Shown in pieces: positions 50,104 to 61,351 of a stretch of DNA of 64,000 nt. The stretch's first letter is position 1, and each line of letters begins with the position of its first letter. The stretch lies in the NCBI GenBank assembly GCA_963931925.1, contig OZ007575.1, positions 41,862,612 through 41,926,611 on the forward strand, in the 5' to 3' direction. A program made the translations under genes and the position numbers. Source of the DNA: Onchidella celtica (taxonomy: Eukaryota; Mollusca; Gastropoda; Systellommatophora; Onchidiidae). The notes under the pieces were generated by a model, which was not told the origin of the DNA, did no database searches, and saw only the letters and a program-made list of their open reading frames with translations.

Positions 50104-51449
50104 ATAACCAAATTTGACATCGGAACACGCACATGAATCATAAATGTTATCTTGTCAAAAAGACATGTCTGTAAAGGAGAAAGCTGACTACTCTGTGCTG
50201 TGTTGTTACAAGTGTTCTGAGTGGACGAAGACATCCTGTCGTTCCAGCTATATTTATCTCGAGCTGACAGACCATCAGTAAAGTGATGAGGTCAACCAGG
50301 CACGGTGTGCACGGCTTGGTCTTAAACGCAGGGGCACAATAGGCAGTTACCTAGGGGCCCCAAGGATTTAGGGGGGCTCCATGCATGCAAATTTACATTG
50401 ATTGTTTGAAACGGAGAAGAGATTCCTTTCGCTTTGCCCAGGGGCCCATATTGATTTTAAGACGGCCCTGATGTGTGCATGGAAAATAGACTGCTATGAC
50501 CATGAGCGGACTGGGCTAGTGGTCAGCTATAGAACTCACAAAAGACAGACACAGACCCAGGCAGCACCCGACGTCAATCCGTCGTAGATTTGTACAGGGA
50601 TTCCGTAGGGTTAGTAGGATTACCGCAGGAGCGGAATCCCTACATCAAACCGACGTCGGTCCGATTTCGTAACCAGAGGACCTGCGTACAAAACGGTGTC
50701 ATTCCTATGTGCACATTTCATGTCAATCCTACGTGTGGAATTCGCATAGGGTTGTCCGTTGAGGACCGTCTGTGTTTCTGAGCTGAAAAAAAAAAAACAT
50801 AAGACATGAAACTTTCTTGTTCAAGATAGTGAAACTTAATCATTTCAGTAATGACTCACGGCCTACAGGAGCGTCGTTCTAGAATAAACAACGAACCAAA
50901 AACAGCATAGGACTGTATGCACACACACCCACACATACACACAAAAAATTGACAGGAAATGCAAAAAAAAAAAAAAAAATGTTGCATCCGGCTTTATTCT
51001 TTGTCCAATTTCTATTTTGCAAGAGAAAAAAAAAAAAAGCCAGTCACATGAAATTATAAACCACATCGAAATTTCGAAACAGCACATTTTTCATTCTATT
51101 ATATGATATTGCAAAGTGAATTTGACTTAGATTGGCCAAAAGTTGTTTTTGTGCCCATAGCATTTGCAATGCCAGGCAGTCCCCAGGGCAGTGGTAGAAT
51201 GGTTACTTAGCTTTGACCTCGGGAGAGAGAAGTTCCACGGCCGGATTCAACTAAGTTGGTGAAATGAAGGAGAAATAATTATAAGAATTGTTGCATGAAA
51301 TTTTTCTCACTGCTGAGATTCTTGTGACTATTTTTGCATAATCATTGCGAGCGTTTTATTCTTTAACTGGAAATCTTTTCATTTTTTTTGTTACACATGA
51401 AAAGGTACCCGGCAGTCCCAGGGATAAATCAATGCTCCGATCCTTCTGT
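50104..51449. other. No gene; repeats and small hairpin
   Basis: Holds the hAT-like repeat at 50330-50475 and a small inverted repeat near 50598-50641 (GGGATTCCGTAGGG and GCGGAATCCCT). A weakly tRNA-like stretch lies near 51188-51245. No gene is supported. Confidence 0.45.
50330..50475 (+). repeat. Dispersed repeat, hAT-like end, copy 2
   Basis: Counterpart of 37161-37280 in the other orientation. It runs from CAGGGGCACAATAGG to TTTTAAGACGGCCCTG, so its ends are short imperfect inverted repeats (CAGGG/CCCTG). Confidence 0.5.
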
Positions 51450-51676
51450 GTGTGTGTGTGTCCTTGTTCGCATTTCTGTTTCTCTGTCTGTCTCTGAGTG
51501 TCTGTCTGTTTCTGTGTGTCTGTCTGTCTGTCTTTCCCTGTCTCTCGCACTGTTCCCCACCTTCTATCTCTCTCTCTCTCTCTTTCTCCGTCCCTCTCTC
51601 AGTCTGCCTTCCTCTGTCTTTCTGTCCGTCTGTCTCTCTCTCTCCCCGTGACTATCTGTCTCTCTCACTGTTCCCC

Positions 51677-51711
<35 letters not shown>

Positions 51712-51745
51712 TGTGTCTTCTGTCTCTCTCTCTGTTTATTGAATT
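51450..51745. repeat. Compound TG/TCTG/TC microsatellite
   Basis: TGTG, TCTG and CTCTCT tracts run for almost 300 bp and produce overlapping Ser/Leu/Val/Cys-rich chance ORFs in several frames. Confidence 0.92.
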
Positions 51746-51985
51746 TCTTAAGAAATTCGATTTTCTTTTCATTCGTTCTCATGGTACATTGGTCTTGCAC
51801 ATATTAGGATATTTTTTTAATACTGCAAGAAAACAATGCGGCATTCACTCCATTACTGGAGGCTTTGCACTCACCTAGCTCTTCGATGCACAGACCCATG
51901 TCAAAAGATAATTAAATATACGCCTGCTGCACATTTAAGATACTGATTGATACACTAACACACGTATCCTCGTCTGTAAATTGTG

Positions 51986-52018
51986 CATTTGTGTGTGTGT
52001 GTGTGTGTGTGTGTGTGG
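51986..52018. repeat. (GT)n microsatellite
   Basis: A GT dinucleotide run of about 30 bp. A run of 16 G follows at about 52170-52185. Confidence 0.9.
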
Positions 52019-52192
52019 TTATTGTTGTTTGGAAAGGGGTGCGAAGGGTGCTCAAACACTGTGCATATAACAAACAAAAAGACAAAGTGACTTGATACCC
52101 TGGCCCGTTCGTACATGAGACCAATAAGAAAACAAGAAAAAAAAAAGCAGTCACAAACCACAAGTTAAAGGGGGGGGGGGGGGGGTTACTAA

Positions 52193-52290
52193 GCCCGGAA
52201 CCTCACAGCCAGTTGCTGCCAGTAAAAAGTACACCCGAGACATAATGGCAGAAGCTGACTGTTTCTGACTGGGTTTAGTATAATAGCCGA
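52193..52290 (+). repeat. Dispersed repeat, copy 2
   Basis: AAGCCCGGAACCTCACAGCC, TTGCTGCCAG, GTACACCC and ATAATGGCAGAA match 38035-38145. An inverted piece (CTGCCAGCAACTGGCTGTG) lies at about 52566, so this may be one end of a TIR element of about 400 bp. Confidence 0.6.
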
Positions 52291-52709
52291 AACACAGAAT
52301 ACCGAGACCAACCATTCCTTTTCCCACTATTCATTGTGTCCACAAAATGCGCGCGTATAAATACGACGAGTACTACTCTTTTTGATTCAATTTTGAAGGG
52401 GTGTGGTGTGAACTGTTGTATTGCTGACATCAGTGATACGCGTGCAAGTCGACGGGCGGAATATGACGAACTGATGCGTTTCGGTATCCCGTGTCTCGGA
52501 TAATAGGGTTTTTCTAGATTTTCCAGGAAAATGTAGAAAGTTGTTCTGAGTATAATTATTTTGTCTGCCAGCAACTGGCTGTGCCGTTTCTGACTTAGTA
52601 TGATACCCTCCTAAACCGATCAACACTATCGGAGCCCAGCCCAGAACTTACTGGAGAAAAAGAAAGAAATGCCCGTGGTTGTCTCCTGGCAATCCATACA
52701 GATTGGACT

Positions 52710-52721
52710 TAAGATAAGATA

Positions 52722-52752
<31 letters not shown>

Positions 52753-52772
52753 ATAAGATAAGATAAGATAAA
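52710..52772. repeat. (GATAA)n microsatellite
   Basis: About twelve AAGAT pentamers with one short interruption. Confidence 0.95.
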
Positions 52773-53590
52773 TTTTATTCGTCCTTGTACAAGGAAATTT
52801 GTTTTGATCGTTGAATACATAACAATACAGTTACAGAAGCAGAAAGTATGATATATAGCGCGCACACACACATATATACACACACACTGATAAATTAACA
52901 AAATTAACAGTGCACACAATATGCTTCCCTAACTAAAACACATTGACCTGACACGCAGGACATAATTCAACTGTGCACAGATTACGTTCTCCGCTAGCTC
53001 ATCCATCGCCGTTGGTCGTAAAGAAATGAAATTTTCAGGAGTGGTAAGAATTCATCTCAAGCTAGATTTGGGTAAAGAAAAATGTTTGACTTATGTCGTA
53101 TGCTTGCTCCGCTTTTTTTTCTTTGTGATCCAATTATCTTGGCGAGTGTGTGATTGCTGTCAAGCAGGTGGTTGATGGCTGCTTCTGGCAATGTCTACTT
53201 CTGTCCTAATATTCTGTTATTTATTCTATCTATTCACTTGCTCCTTTCTAGCACAGTGTGACTGTTATCGTGTCGGCGTATTTTCTCTAAATTTAAACTC
53301 AACGTGTCAGCTTTTTGGGCCTCCTGGCCATTGTCAACCTGTGACGTACTGCTGTTCATTGCAAGTCCCGTGCACATGTGCATCAATCGAGAGTGAATCA
53401 GAATTGGTGTTGCAATTTGTTCGTTATAAAAGATGATCCATTTTTGGATCCAATAGTCCCTATAGCCTGTCTTGCAAATTTTAGAACAATGCATGGTGGA
53501 AACGCTGTCACAAGCGTACATGCATGTCACTGGTCTTAGCGATTGGCTATATAGTTTTAATAATTCGATTATTTTAAACATAAAAGGCAG
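52773..53590. other. No gene recognised
   Basis: No ORF with domain signal; nothing else seen. Confidence 0.45.
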
Positions 53591-53793
53591 ATGCTGGAGA
53601 ATGCGCCACAATTACCTGGTGTACATCGTGGAGAATGTCTCACAATTGCCTGATGTACATTCCGGAGAATATGTCAGCACAATTGCCTGGTGTACATGCA
53701 GGACAATGTGTTATAGTTGCCTCCTGTATATGCTGGAGAATGTGTCGTAATTGGTTGATGTACGTGCTGGAGAATGTGTCACATTATTGCCTG
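53591..53793. repeat. Minisatellite, about 36-bp unit
   Basis: Five to six imperfect units of GCTGGAGAATGTGTCACAAT plus TGCCTGGTGTACAT. Some frames stay open, giving repetitive peptides (for example LPDVHSGEYVS), but the units differ by indels, so coding is unlikely. Confidence 0.88.
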
Positions 53794-54044
53794 AACCTTC
53801 CCTCCACCCACGGTTAATCCGGGTATCAATGTTGTCACGACAATCGATTTACAGACTATGCAGCTTCCTTATTAACTTGAACCTAACCTAACAAATAAAT
53901 TTCTTTCAGTTTTTCTTCTTTTTAATCGAAAAAAATAATGACAGTGTCCAAAAAAGACCCCCAAAAACTCGCTTCTGGCGGGGTCTCTGGCCTACCATAA
54001 TGTTATATTATTCTGATATCACCTTGCTTCTTCCAGACACATTA

Positions 54045-54251
54045 GGGGTACGCTAGACCAAGGTTGGCGTTCGCCTAGCCCCACACTGGTGGTTCATCAT
54101 CTTATTATTATGCATCACACTAAAACACTACTCATAACCCACACCGTCTCGGTGTGGGCAGTTAGTAGTGTTATAATGTGATGCATATTAATTATGTGAT
54201 GAGCCACCAGTGTGGGGCTAGGCCTACGCCAGTCTTGGTCTGGTTTACCCC
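54045..54251. mobile_element. Harbinger-type MITE, family H1 copy 2
   Basis: A 207-bp element that is largely inverted repeat. It starts GGGGTACGCTAGACCAAGG and ends with the diverged complement ending TTTACCCC. It is flanked by TTA at 54042-54044 and 54252-54254. The interior matches the copy at 6854-7050 (GCATCACACTA, CAGTTAGTAGTGTTATA). Confidence 0.8.
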
Positions 54252-54610
54252 TTATGCTCGTTATCGTGTCGATGTGTTTTCTCAGAGCTCAAATTCAAAC
54301 TCGCGCATGAGATTTTGTTTGTCCTCACGGCAGATTAGCCTGTGCGTGACTAAAAAACGTGCCGGGACCAGCAATACTGAACTGTCGTATCCTGATTAGA
54401 TGGACTCCAAAGACGGATCTTCCTGGTTGAAATATTTAAAATTCAATATTTGTATTTGAGACCAGACGTGAACCGTAACCAGAAAACTACCCCAGAATTG
54501 TACTGGTATTCAAAAACCGCTTTCATAACAGGATGAAATGAGACATTATAAAATTTGAAGATCTGTACAAATGATTTTTTTGTCTTTTTACTACATGGGG
54601 TACCAAGATA

Positions 54611-54710
<100 letters not shown>

Positions 54711-54774
54711 CCTGTAATAACATAAAGCCTTCCTACAAAAGTCTCGTAAGCCAAGACGCTACGCACTCGTTACT

Positions 54775-55085
54775 ACGTAGGGAAAGTATGCGCACCAAAC
54801 TGAATGAGTGCCAAATATAGCCGCCCATGCCCTGGGCCCATCATGGGGATCGAAGAAAAAAGAGATCATTGTATTTTACAATTGTGCAATATTTTCAAAG
54901 CACTGCATGAAACTTGAGTAAGCACAATAAGTTAGATACAAATGCTACTGAGTTAGAATAGCTGACACTGGAGGATATCTATTTCATAAATTTTGAAATA
55001 GATCTTTATGTTGTAACCTTGAACAGAAAAAAAGGAAGGGGCGGCGAAAATTGCACGACAATGATTACTCCCACCGCTATATTTT
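54775..55085 (+). repeat. Dispersed repeat, copy 2, without the MITE
   Basis: Aligns with 3868-4475 after removal of the MITE there. It shares GGGAAA-T-TGCGCACC, AGATCATTGTA, AAACTTGAGTA and an AAAATTGCAC-ACAATGA block. It acts as an empty site for the MITE. Confidence 0.55.
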
Positions 55086-58049
55086 TCAATAACAAGATGG
55101 ACGATGACTCATTAAATTCGTCTACCTTTAAAGGGCAGTTATCTATGTGCACTTACCGAAATGCGCAGTTTGTCGGGGTTTTGTTTTTTCTCTTGGAATT
55201 GAAAACGCCAAAGTGGCAATTGGTTGAATTTGCCAAATGAAATTTGAAAGCCGACACACAAAAGCTAAATTATTCAAAGAAAATCCGAAGGCCTACGTGA
55301 CAGAGAGACGCTTTAGAACCAGTCGTACTGCACGGATGTGTCACATTTCGAGTGTTTGTCTTCACCTCTGTAAAAGTTTCTTTTTTGCGGTTTTCTGTGG
55401 AGCCGGTACCTGGCACTTCACCGGATTCGTTGAATGCTCATGAAAAGCATTTGAGTTATTATTACCAGCTGCCCTATGTCAAATGTCGAAAAACAAAACA
55501 AAAAAGATAGTCTTTTTGTTAGTCGTCTTTTCTTCATTCGTAAAATTTAATGTGTTAATCTACGTGGCGAAGACAATATTGTGTATTTTTCGTATGTGTG
55601 CTAGTGCGTGGGTGTAGGTCTACGTGCTCGGAGACCCGGATGGCGGGCGAAATTAAGGGAGGAGAGGAGAACGTCGCTATTAGAAGCAGATCAGGTCCGT
55701 ATAAGTGCGCAGCAAGAGACAAGCATTTTGACCACTTCAGAGACGGGGACTAGGATTAGCTTGGCTTAAGAGAGGTGGCGGGAGAGGGGGAGGACCGGCA
55801 AAGCGAGCTGCCAAGAGTGGGGGTTGGGAAGATTAAGGGGGCGTGGTCTAGATCCGGGAAACAACAGAGCAAATAATATATTAAGGAAAGCATACGTTGA
55901 AAATGTGACGAAACCCGCCAAATGAACTATATCGACTACTGCAGGAAAAGTCGCTGATCAGGACACAAAACAAGCAAAGCGACGCGTTATTTGTGAATCA
56001 GCTGCGCCAGCTGTCTGGCGGTATAAATTCAAGTCCCAGTCCGTGCTCGCCAGTTTCGATTGTTTTGATCATGTGAAACGCTTTTGCCGAATCTTAAAGG
56101 ATTTATAATAAGTATGGATGAGGCAGTTCTTCTTGTTTGATTTGTCGTGAAGTGCACGGAAATCTTGAAGATTGAACATTGAGACAGTTTTTTTTTTGTT
56201 TTATAACTAATTGGACTCCATGCATTTGGAATATTTAAATTTCGGCGAATTTAACCAACACATTTTTCGGGCAAAGGTTTAACAGGAAAAAAGTATAGGC
56301 ATTAAAAAAAGCTGCAGATTAAAGCTAACATGGAATTGCTTAAACTGTTTTCTCATCTAGAGCCTCCACGTTATAACTCAGTCAAGCATTCTACAAAAGA
56401 AGTGATTATCATTCCTTAATTGTGTGTAGAATAGATGGTCATGAAATAATGATAAGATATAAATCTTATGATGTGATTTGAAGAGTTGGTGGAGTTTTTG
56501 TTGTTGTTTTTTTTTTTGGTACAGTTGATGCATTCTAGTGATGGGATAAAATGATCTTATCGCGAATAGGATTCTAATAGTCTTTGCAATGTGTTTGAGC
56601 TTAGGGAATATCATGTCATATTGCAGCAGCGCGATCATTTCATTCTCGATAGAAGAAAACAGTGCTATTTGGTTGTTTTAGTAGGATTGGCTATGTTTTC
56701 ATCTTCTTTAGTGAAGCGATCGGCGTTTACTTCCGTGTATGAGCAGGTGTAAGTCGATTTGACAAGTTTCTTTGCTCAACTTTCGAGAGCTTTGCCAGAA
56801 TACCTCTGTCGGTGATCAACGGAAGAGTTGAGCATTGTTGCAAGTTATTACAAACTAAAGTGTGCATTGCTTTGTTTCAAAGTTGACGGCGATGTGACAC
56901 GAACTACATGCAACTCCACAAGACATTTAGTTTTGAGTGCGACATTGGACATAATAATTAGTATATTGGTGGACTGAAACATAAACTTCACGCGACTTGT
57001 TTAGAGTTGTGTACCCCCACAAGATTATTTGAACTGTGCAAGTCGCTGGACGCAACTGAAGTGGTGGAGTGCACCGCTGTTTCTGAAGACCATCGGAACT
57101 GTGTACGCATTTGGGTGTCTAGAACACGTGTGGTTACAAAAGAACGTTGCTTTGGAACTGACATTTCAAGTTTTAAGCACCCACCATGGGAACTTCTAGA
57201 AAGAGCATTGACCACAGAGATAGTCAAAATACAATATGCGAAAGCAGGTTGGTACAGAAGGCCATTGAATTGCTTCCAGCTCCTCGTTTTGGAGGGTAAA
57301 AAGTGCTTTCTTTAAGCATGACGCCCTATTTGTTCTCAAACCGCTGCATGACGTTATTATTTGAAGTTATTATTTTTAAGTGTTTTTCAATGTGTTTCAT
57401 CATTTTTCATTTACTAACAAATATGTTTGTTTTATTTTAAACCTTCGCACGTTTCTAAATTGAAAACACTCACAGCATCTCTTCTCTTCATTATCACTGG
57501 TTGGGAACCCTAACAGGTTACTACCATGTAACAGTAGAAAATAATGTTAAGAGCAGATATCCAAATCAGTATAGCCCAAAGGAAACTCTTAAACCATTTA
57601 CAATGGTGCAGTCTTGCATTTCAGTGGAAACACCTTTCCAAATTTCTGACCCTAATAGCCATTTCGGCTGCCATCAATGAGTTTGCATGCGTGATGTTGG
57701 TGGGGTTCAGATAAACGAATTACCCGGATTAACTCTGCATTAATTCAACACTAGAATGTTTAAACAAAATGCAGGTTTGCTCTTTGCTGGGTATTCTGTT
57801 GTAGTTTAAAAAGCTTATTATCTTTTTCCTCATTTTTGTTTTTGTCCTTTTTTTTTTCTAATGCAATGTGTAGCATGACATTTCTTAATGTTTTGCTCAC
57901 AAATCAATATCTTTCCTGGGTTTGGTCACTTTACATCATGCTGTGTTAAGCTGGTAGTATCATCTTAAACAGAGTAAAGAGACTAAAGACGACACTGAAT
58001 ATAAAAATAAAGGTAAAATAAGGGGCCGATTTTAAAAAGTGGCTGACAT
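55086..58049. other. No confident gene; promoter-like site inside
   Basis: The 57007-57315 frame (102 codons) has mixed, protein-like composition but no recognisable motif, start context or splice sites, so it is not called. A TATA-initiator pair lies at 56022. Confidence 0.4.
56022..56057 (+). promoter_or_regulatory. Candidate core promoter (TATA plus initiator)
   Basis: TATAAA at 56022-56027 follows a GGCGG and precedes CCAGTTTCG by 29 bp, near the animal TATA-to-start distance. The upstream 300 bases are G/C-richer than the surroundings. No downstream coding exon could be identified. Confidence 0.35.
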
Positions 58050-58120
58050 TTAACAATAATGATGATGATGACGATGATGATAATGATGATAATAATGATA
58101 ATGATGATGATGATTGATAC
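58050..58120. repeat. (GAT)n/(AAT)n microsatellite
   Basis: GATGATGAC and AATGATAAT trinucleotide repeats. Confidence 0.9.
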
Positions 58121-59014
58121 AAATATGGCCCAGAAACTGTATTCTGGAGTGATCAGTTTGGCGATCTCCTGTCTTGTCGGATATAGTGGATAATCATTTA
58201 TTATCAGGGTGCATATAATGAGTCTACCATGGATTTGAACCTACCCCTGCTGGATATAATGGGCAATCTTTTATTATCAGGGTTGGTGTAGTTGAACCTT
58301 CATTGGCTCGACTCTACCTCTGTCGCCTCACTGTAAACGCGGCGAAGTGTCTATTTTTGAGTTCTGCCGTGTTCAGAAAAAATACCGTATGTCAAAGAAG
58401 GTCAAATTCAGTTTCTAACATCTGTTATAGAATGAAGTGTGCTTACCTTTCCATCTGATTTATAATGTTGTATGACTTATGGTTTCTTTTGAATATCACA
58501 AAGTGGAGCTTGAACAAAGATTAGGCCTAGAGCAAAATGTTTTTTTGCGTTTCCCCTAAAGTTTTGTTTTAGACATTTACGGCGTTTTTTCATCAAACAG
58601 CAGAGTTGACGGGGTATCGCATTCGGCTCCACGTTCCGTTTTAATGGCAAGTGGTCCGAAATCAGGTCGCTGTCTGATATTTTATTGTCTTACCCATTCG
58701 AGTCGTGACCGAATTTGTTCTTAATGTCGAATGTAAGGTTAGATAAATAATAAATATGCTATTTACTAGGCTATAATGGATTCGTAGATTTCCCCTTGTT
58801 GCTCATCGGAGCTGAAACCGGATTTGGTTTTCAATGTAAACTTGGTATTTACATTATTGATTGAGGGTTTCTTATTTATTGAGGTTGTTTCTATGTGTCT
58901 TTGTTTTAGGAGGTCTCGCTGCCATTGACATTTACACCTCACATTCCTCGTTTTTATCTTTCTTGTTCTTGTTTCTGTGTGTTTTTGTGGTAGGGATTGG
59001 TGTTTTATATAGAA
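58121..59014. other. No gene recognised
   Basis: No coding or RNA gene signal. Two related short segments lie near 58195-58225 and 58260-58285 (AATCWTTTATTATCAGGG), a local duplication of about 65-bp spacing. Confidence 0.45.
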
Positions 59015-59185
59015 TTCTGCCTAGGCAGCGGTCTTGTTCGACCTGCTCTTCTGGTCTTTTAACTGCCAAGGTATCTTCAACATGCGCAACGTGCATACAG
59101 GCCCTCCGAGTTTTTTGTCCTTATCCGAGAAGACTAGGTGCTCGATCCTACCTACCATAGGATCAGGGACAGAAATTTTGACAAA
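59015..59185 (-). mobile_element. SINE fragment (body only)
   Basis: The minus strand carries the same body as 17370-17520: GGTAGGATCGA, TCTTCTCGGATAAGGAC, GCACGTTGCGCATGTTGAAG and ACCTTGGCAGTT. Head and 3' domain are absent. Confidence 0.7.
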
Positions 59186-59298
59186 TTATAGTCTTTTTAT
59201 TACTTATCGACATTTTGCTCTTTTTTGAGTAGCAAAAAGAGAGATGAATTTTCATCGAAAGGATGGAAAACTATCATCGGAAATGTCATTGTGTCTAA

Positions 59299-60088
59299 GG
59301 CCCAGCTCACATAGGACGACACGCGAAACGAGAAACGCGAAACAGAAAACGCATCATGCGTGAGAACAAAAGTGGTACCAATGATTTAAACGGCAATGTG
59401 CACATAGGATGTAACGACACGCCAGAAAAGCGAAAAGCGTCTGTTGACGTGAGGAGGCAAAGTTAACATGTTCACTTTTCGTGTGACGTTTCTTGTAGTT
59501 TCTTGTGCAACTGCAGTGAAAGCGCATTATTCTGCTACTGCGTTGTTGCTGTTCTTCTTCTTCTTGCTGCTGCTGTTGTTGTTGTTCTTCTTCTTCTTCC
59601 TGTTGTTGCAGTTGTTGTTGTTGTTGATGATGATGATAGGTTTATTTTAGCGATTTTATTTTACTCACCCGAGAGCCAAGACTAGTTTTTCTTCGGCTGA
59701 TATAATTGGTTCCCGCCAGTTACAACCTACAGTTTGTAAACGTGGCAGCACCAGTGACATGAGTTCGTTATAGGTTTGGTATGACATTCTTAAGTAATTA
59801 AAGAACCATGTCTCGTCCTTACGCTCCATCAATGAGCAGAATGTTATTTGAAATTCTCCTCTTGTACTCCTTAACATAAAATGCTCACGGCACCAAAATA
59901 ATGCTACCTTTTCTCTTTTTTCTTATCTTTCTCAATAACACTAATGCAATCAATGTGTCTTCATTTGAGGAATCCATTTTGTCAACTGGCCTACATGAGA
60001 GCATGACTAGGCCAATGTGATGAGGTGACGTGTGGTGTGAGGTGTTTCGCGTTTCTCGTTTCGCGTGTCTTCCTATATGAGCTGGGCC
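59299..60088 (-). mobile_element. PIF/Harbinger element, internally deleted
   Basis: Terminal inverted repeats of about 45 bp begin GGCCCAGCTCACATAGGACG on the left and end with CATATATGAGCTGGGCC-like complement on the right. They include a CGCGAAACGAGAAACGCG motif. TAA flanks both ends (59296-59298 and 60089-60091), the TWA duplication of this superfamily. Inside lies a minus-strand transposase N-terminal remnant. At 790 bp the element is far shorter than an autonomous copy. Confidence 0.85.
59665..59877 (-). pseudogene. Harbinger transposase N-terminal exon remnant
   Basis: About 70 codons with ERKDETWFFNYLRMSYQTYN, NWREPIISAEEKLVLAL, matching the N-terminal part of PIF/Harbinger transposases (HARBI1-like: FFNYFRM, REPISPEERL, LRYL). 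The DDE catalytic domain is missing. The frame ends at LALG in a sequence reading G then GTGAGT, a consensus splice donor, so this may be a former first exon rather than a random truncation. It could not produce active transposase. Confidence 0.75.
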
Positions 60089-60199
60089 TAAGTGACCACC
60101 GTCCTGCGAATGGCACTTCAGCTAATAGTAATAGCAAAATAATAAAAATAATAATAATAATAATAACAATTGTACTGATAATTGAGTCACACAAGGCAA

Positions 60200-60329
60200 T
60201 GTGGCAACTTGTATAAACCTGGCAATGGGGAGCGCCAACGGCAAGCACTTGATGACCAACATGGCGGACAGACAACACGCGTCACGGCTAGAGTAGAAAG
60301 AATACGCCCTATAAATCCTGTACAACACA
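60200..60329 (+). repeat. E3 probable 5' LTR
   Basis: The sequence from TGTGGCAACTTG to TACAACACA directly precedes the primer site. TATAAA at 60212 lies near its start. The partner LTR is outside the window, so the left limit is a guess. Confidence 0.4.
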
Positions 60330-60343
60330 TGGTGTCAGAAGTG
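60330..60343 (+). other. E3 primer binding site, tRNA-Leu-like
   Basis: TGGTGTCAGAAGTG is the kind of primer site complementary to the 3' end of a leucine tRNA that short-LTR gypsy elements use. Confidence 0.6.
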
Positions 60344-60751
60344 AAAATCGACGGAAATTTTAAGCATCTTCTAGGACATCTAGATGATCAATAGATCTAT
60401 ACTTTAAAGCCTAAAAGGGACCAAACGGGTCCTGAACGAAGTGTTGTGTTAACCTTGCATTTTACCCACGTGGGCCACTGTGCTGTGTGAACTGTGACTG
60501 TTAGTTTACTACTGAGCAGATCTAATCTAGGGCTGGATCTAGACAATAACCACTAACTCTAGCATAATAGATCTAGACCAAGAACTGTTCGAGTACTGTT
60601 GAAGTGATATAGGTTAGATCTAGATCTAAACATTATAGATTTAATCTAGATTTACCACCAGTTTGTTTTGACCAAATTTGGAAGGTTTCCCACCCGTGAC
60701 CTGCAGATTAAGAAACTTACAGTCAAAATAACAGTAACATTTAGAAACAAG

Positions 60752-61351
60752 ATGCCTAAACTCAATCCCCCAGAAACTATAGATTTCCAGCATCCGAAGT
60801 GGAAAGAATGGAGGACGAGATTTAACAGATACAGAATAGCCAGTAAATTATCCAAAGACAGTGGGGAAGTCCAAGTTGCGACACTAGTCTACTCGATGGG
60901 CAAAGAAGCTGAAGATATTTTTGCCAGTTTTACATTCGAAAATGGACAGAAAAACAATTTTGATTGCGTTCTACAAAAGTTTGAAGAACACTTCATTCCA
61001 AAGCGGAACATAATTTGGGAGAGATCGATTTTTCACAAACATATCCAAGAGGAGGGTGAAACAGTTGAAGAATGTATTAGAATTCTTTACAAGCTTGCAG
61101 AATACTGTGAATTTGCGGATAGAGACACACAGATAAGAGATAGATTGGTCATAGGACTAAAAGACAAATCAGTATGTCAGAAACTACAATTAAAAGAAGA
61201 CTTGACATTAGAGAAGACCAAAGAAATTTCTCTTAATCATGAACTGATCAAGACACAAAATGAAGCAAGTGCAAAAATAGATGCAGTAAAAATGAAAAAA
61301 AGGGAAAGAAAAGCCTCACAGAGGGAAGAAGTACAGGGACCCAAAACCTGA
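60752..61351 (+). CDS. gag: E3 Gag
   Basis: About 199 codons from the ATG of MPKLNPPETIDF, chosen because it starts the capsid region with a clean context (AAGATGCC). Residues up to about 110 (WKEWRTRFNRYRIASKL, VATLVYSMGKEAEDIF) match the capsid of mag-type gypsy Gags. The next part (FEEHFIPKRNIIWERSIFHK, ETVEECIRILYKLAEYCEF, IRDRLVIGLKD) is the retrotransposon Gag domain. The C-terminus is basic. The frame stops at 61351 before the zinc knuckles, which are in another frame. An A-run at about 61296 is the likely site of a one-base indel. There is no coiled-coil N-terminus, unlike E1 and E2. Confidence 0.85.
   Translation: MPKLNPPETIDFQHPKWKEWRTRFNRYRIASKLSKDSGEVQVATLVYSMGKEAEDIFASFTFENGQKNNFDCVLQKFEEHFIPKRNIIWERSIFHKHIQEEGETVEECIRILYKLAEYCEFADRDTQIRDRLVIGLKDKSVCQKLQLKEDLTLEKTKEISLNHELIKTQNEASAKIDAVKMKKRERKASQREEVQGPKT

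Noticed and set aside
51188..51245. tRNA-like sequence (GCAGTGGTAGAATGG ... GGCCGGATTCAAC)
   Set aside because: A-box resemblance is fair, but the B box and acceptor pairing are poor. At most it is an old SINE head, too weak to call.
57007..57315. 102-codon ORF as a gene
   Set aside because: Composition is plausible, but there is no recognised motif, no splice or start evidence; kept only as a pointer in the findings.
61285..61310. A-run as a programmed -1 slippery site in E3
   Set aside because: The shift needed to reach the zinc-knuckle frame is +1 (or -2), not -1; a homopolymer indel is simpler.
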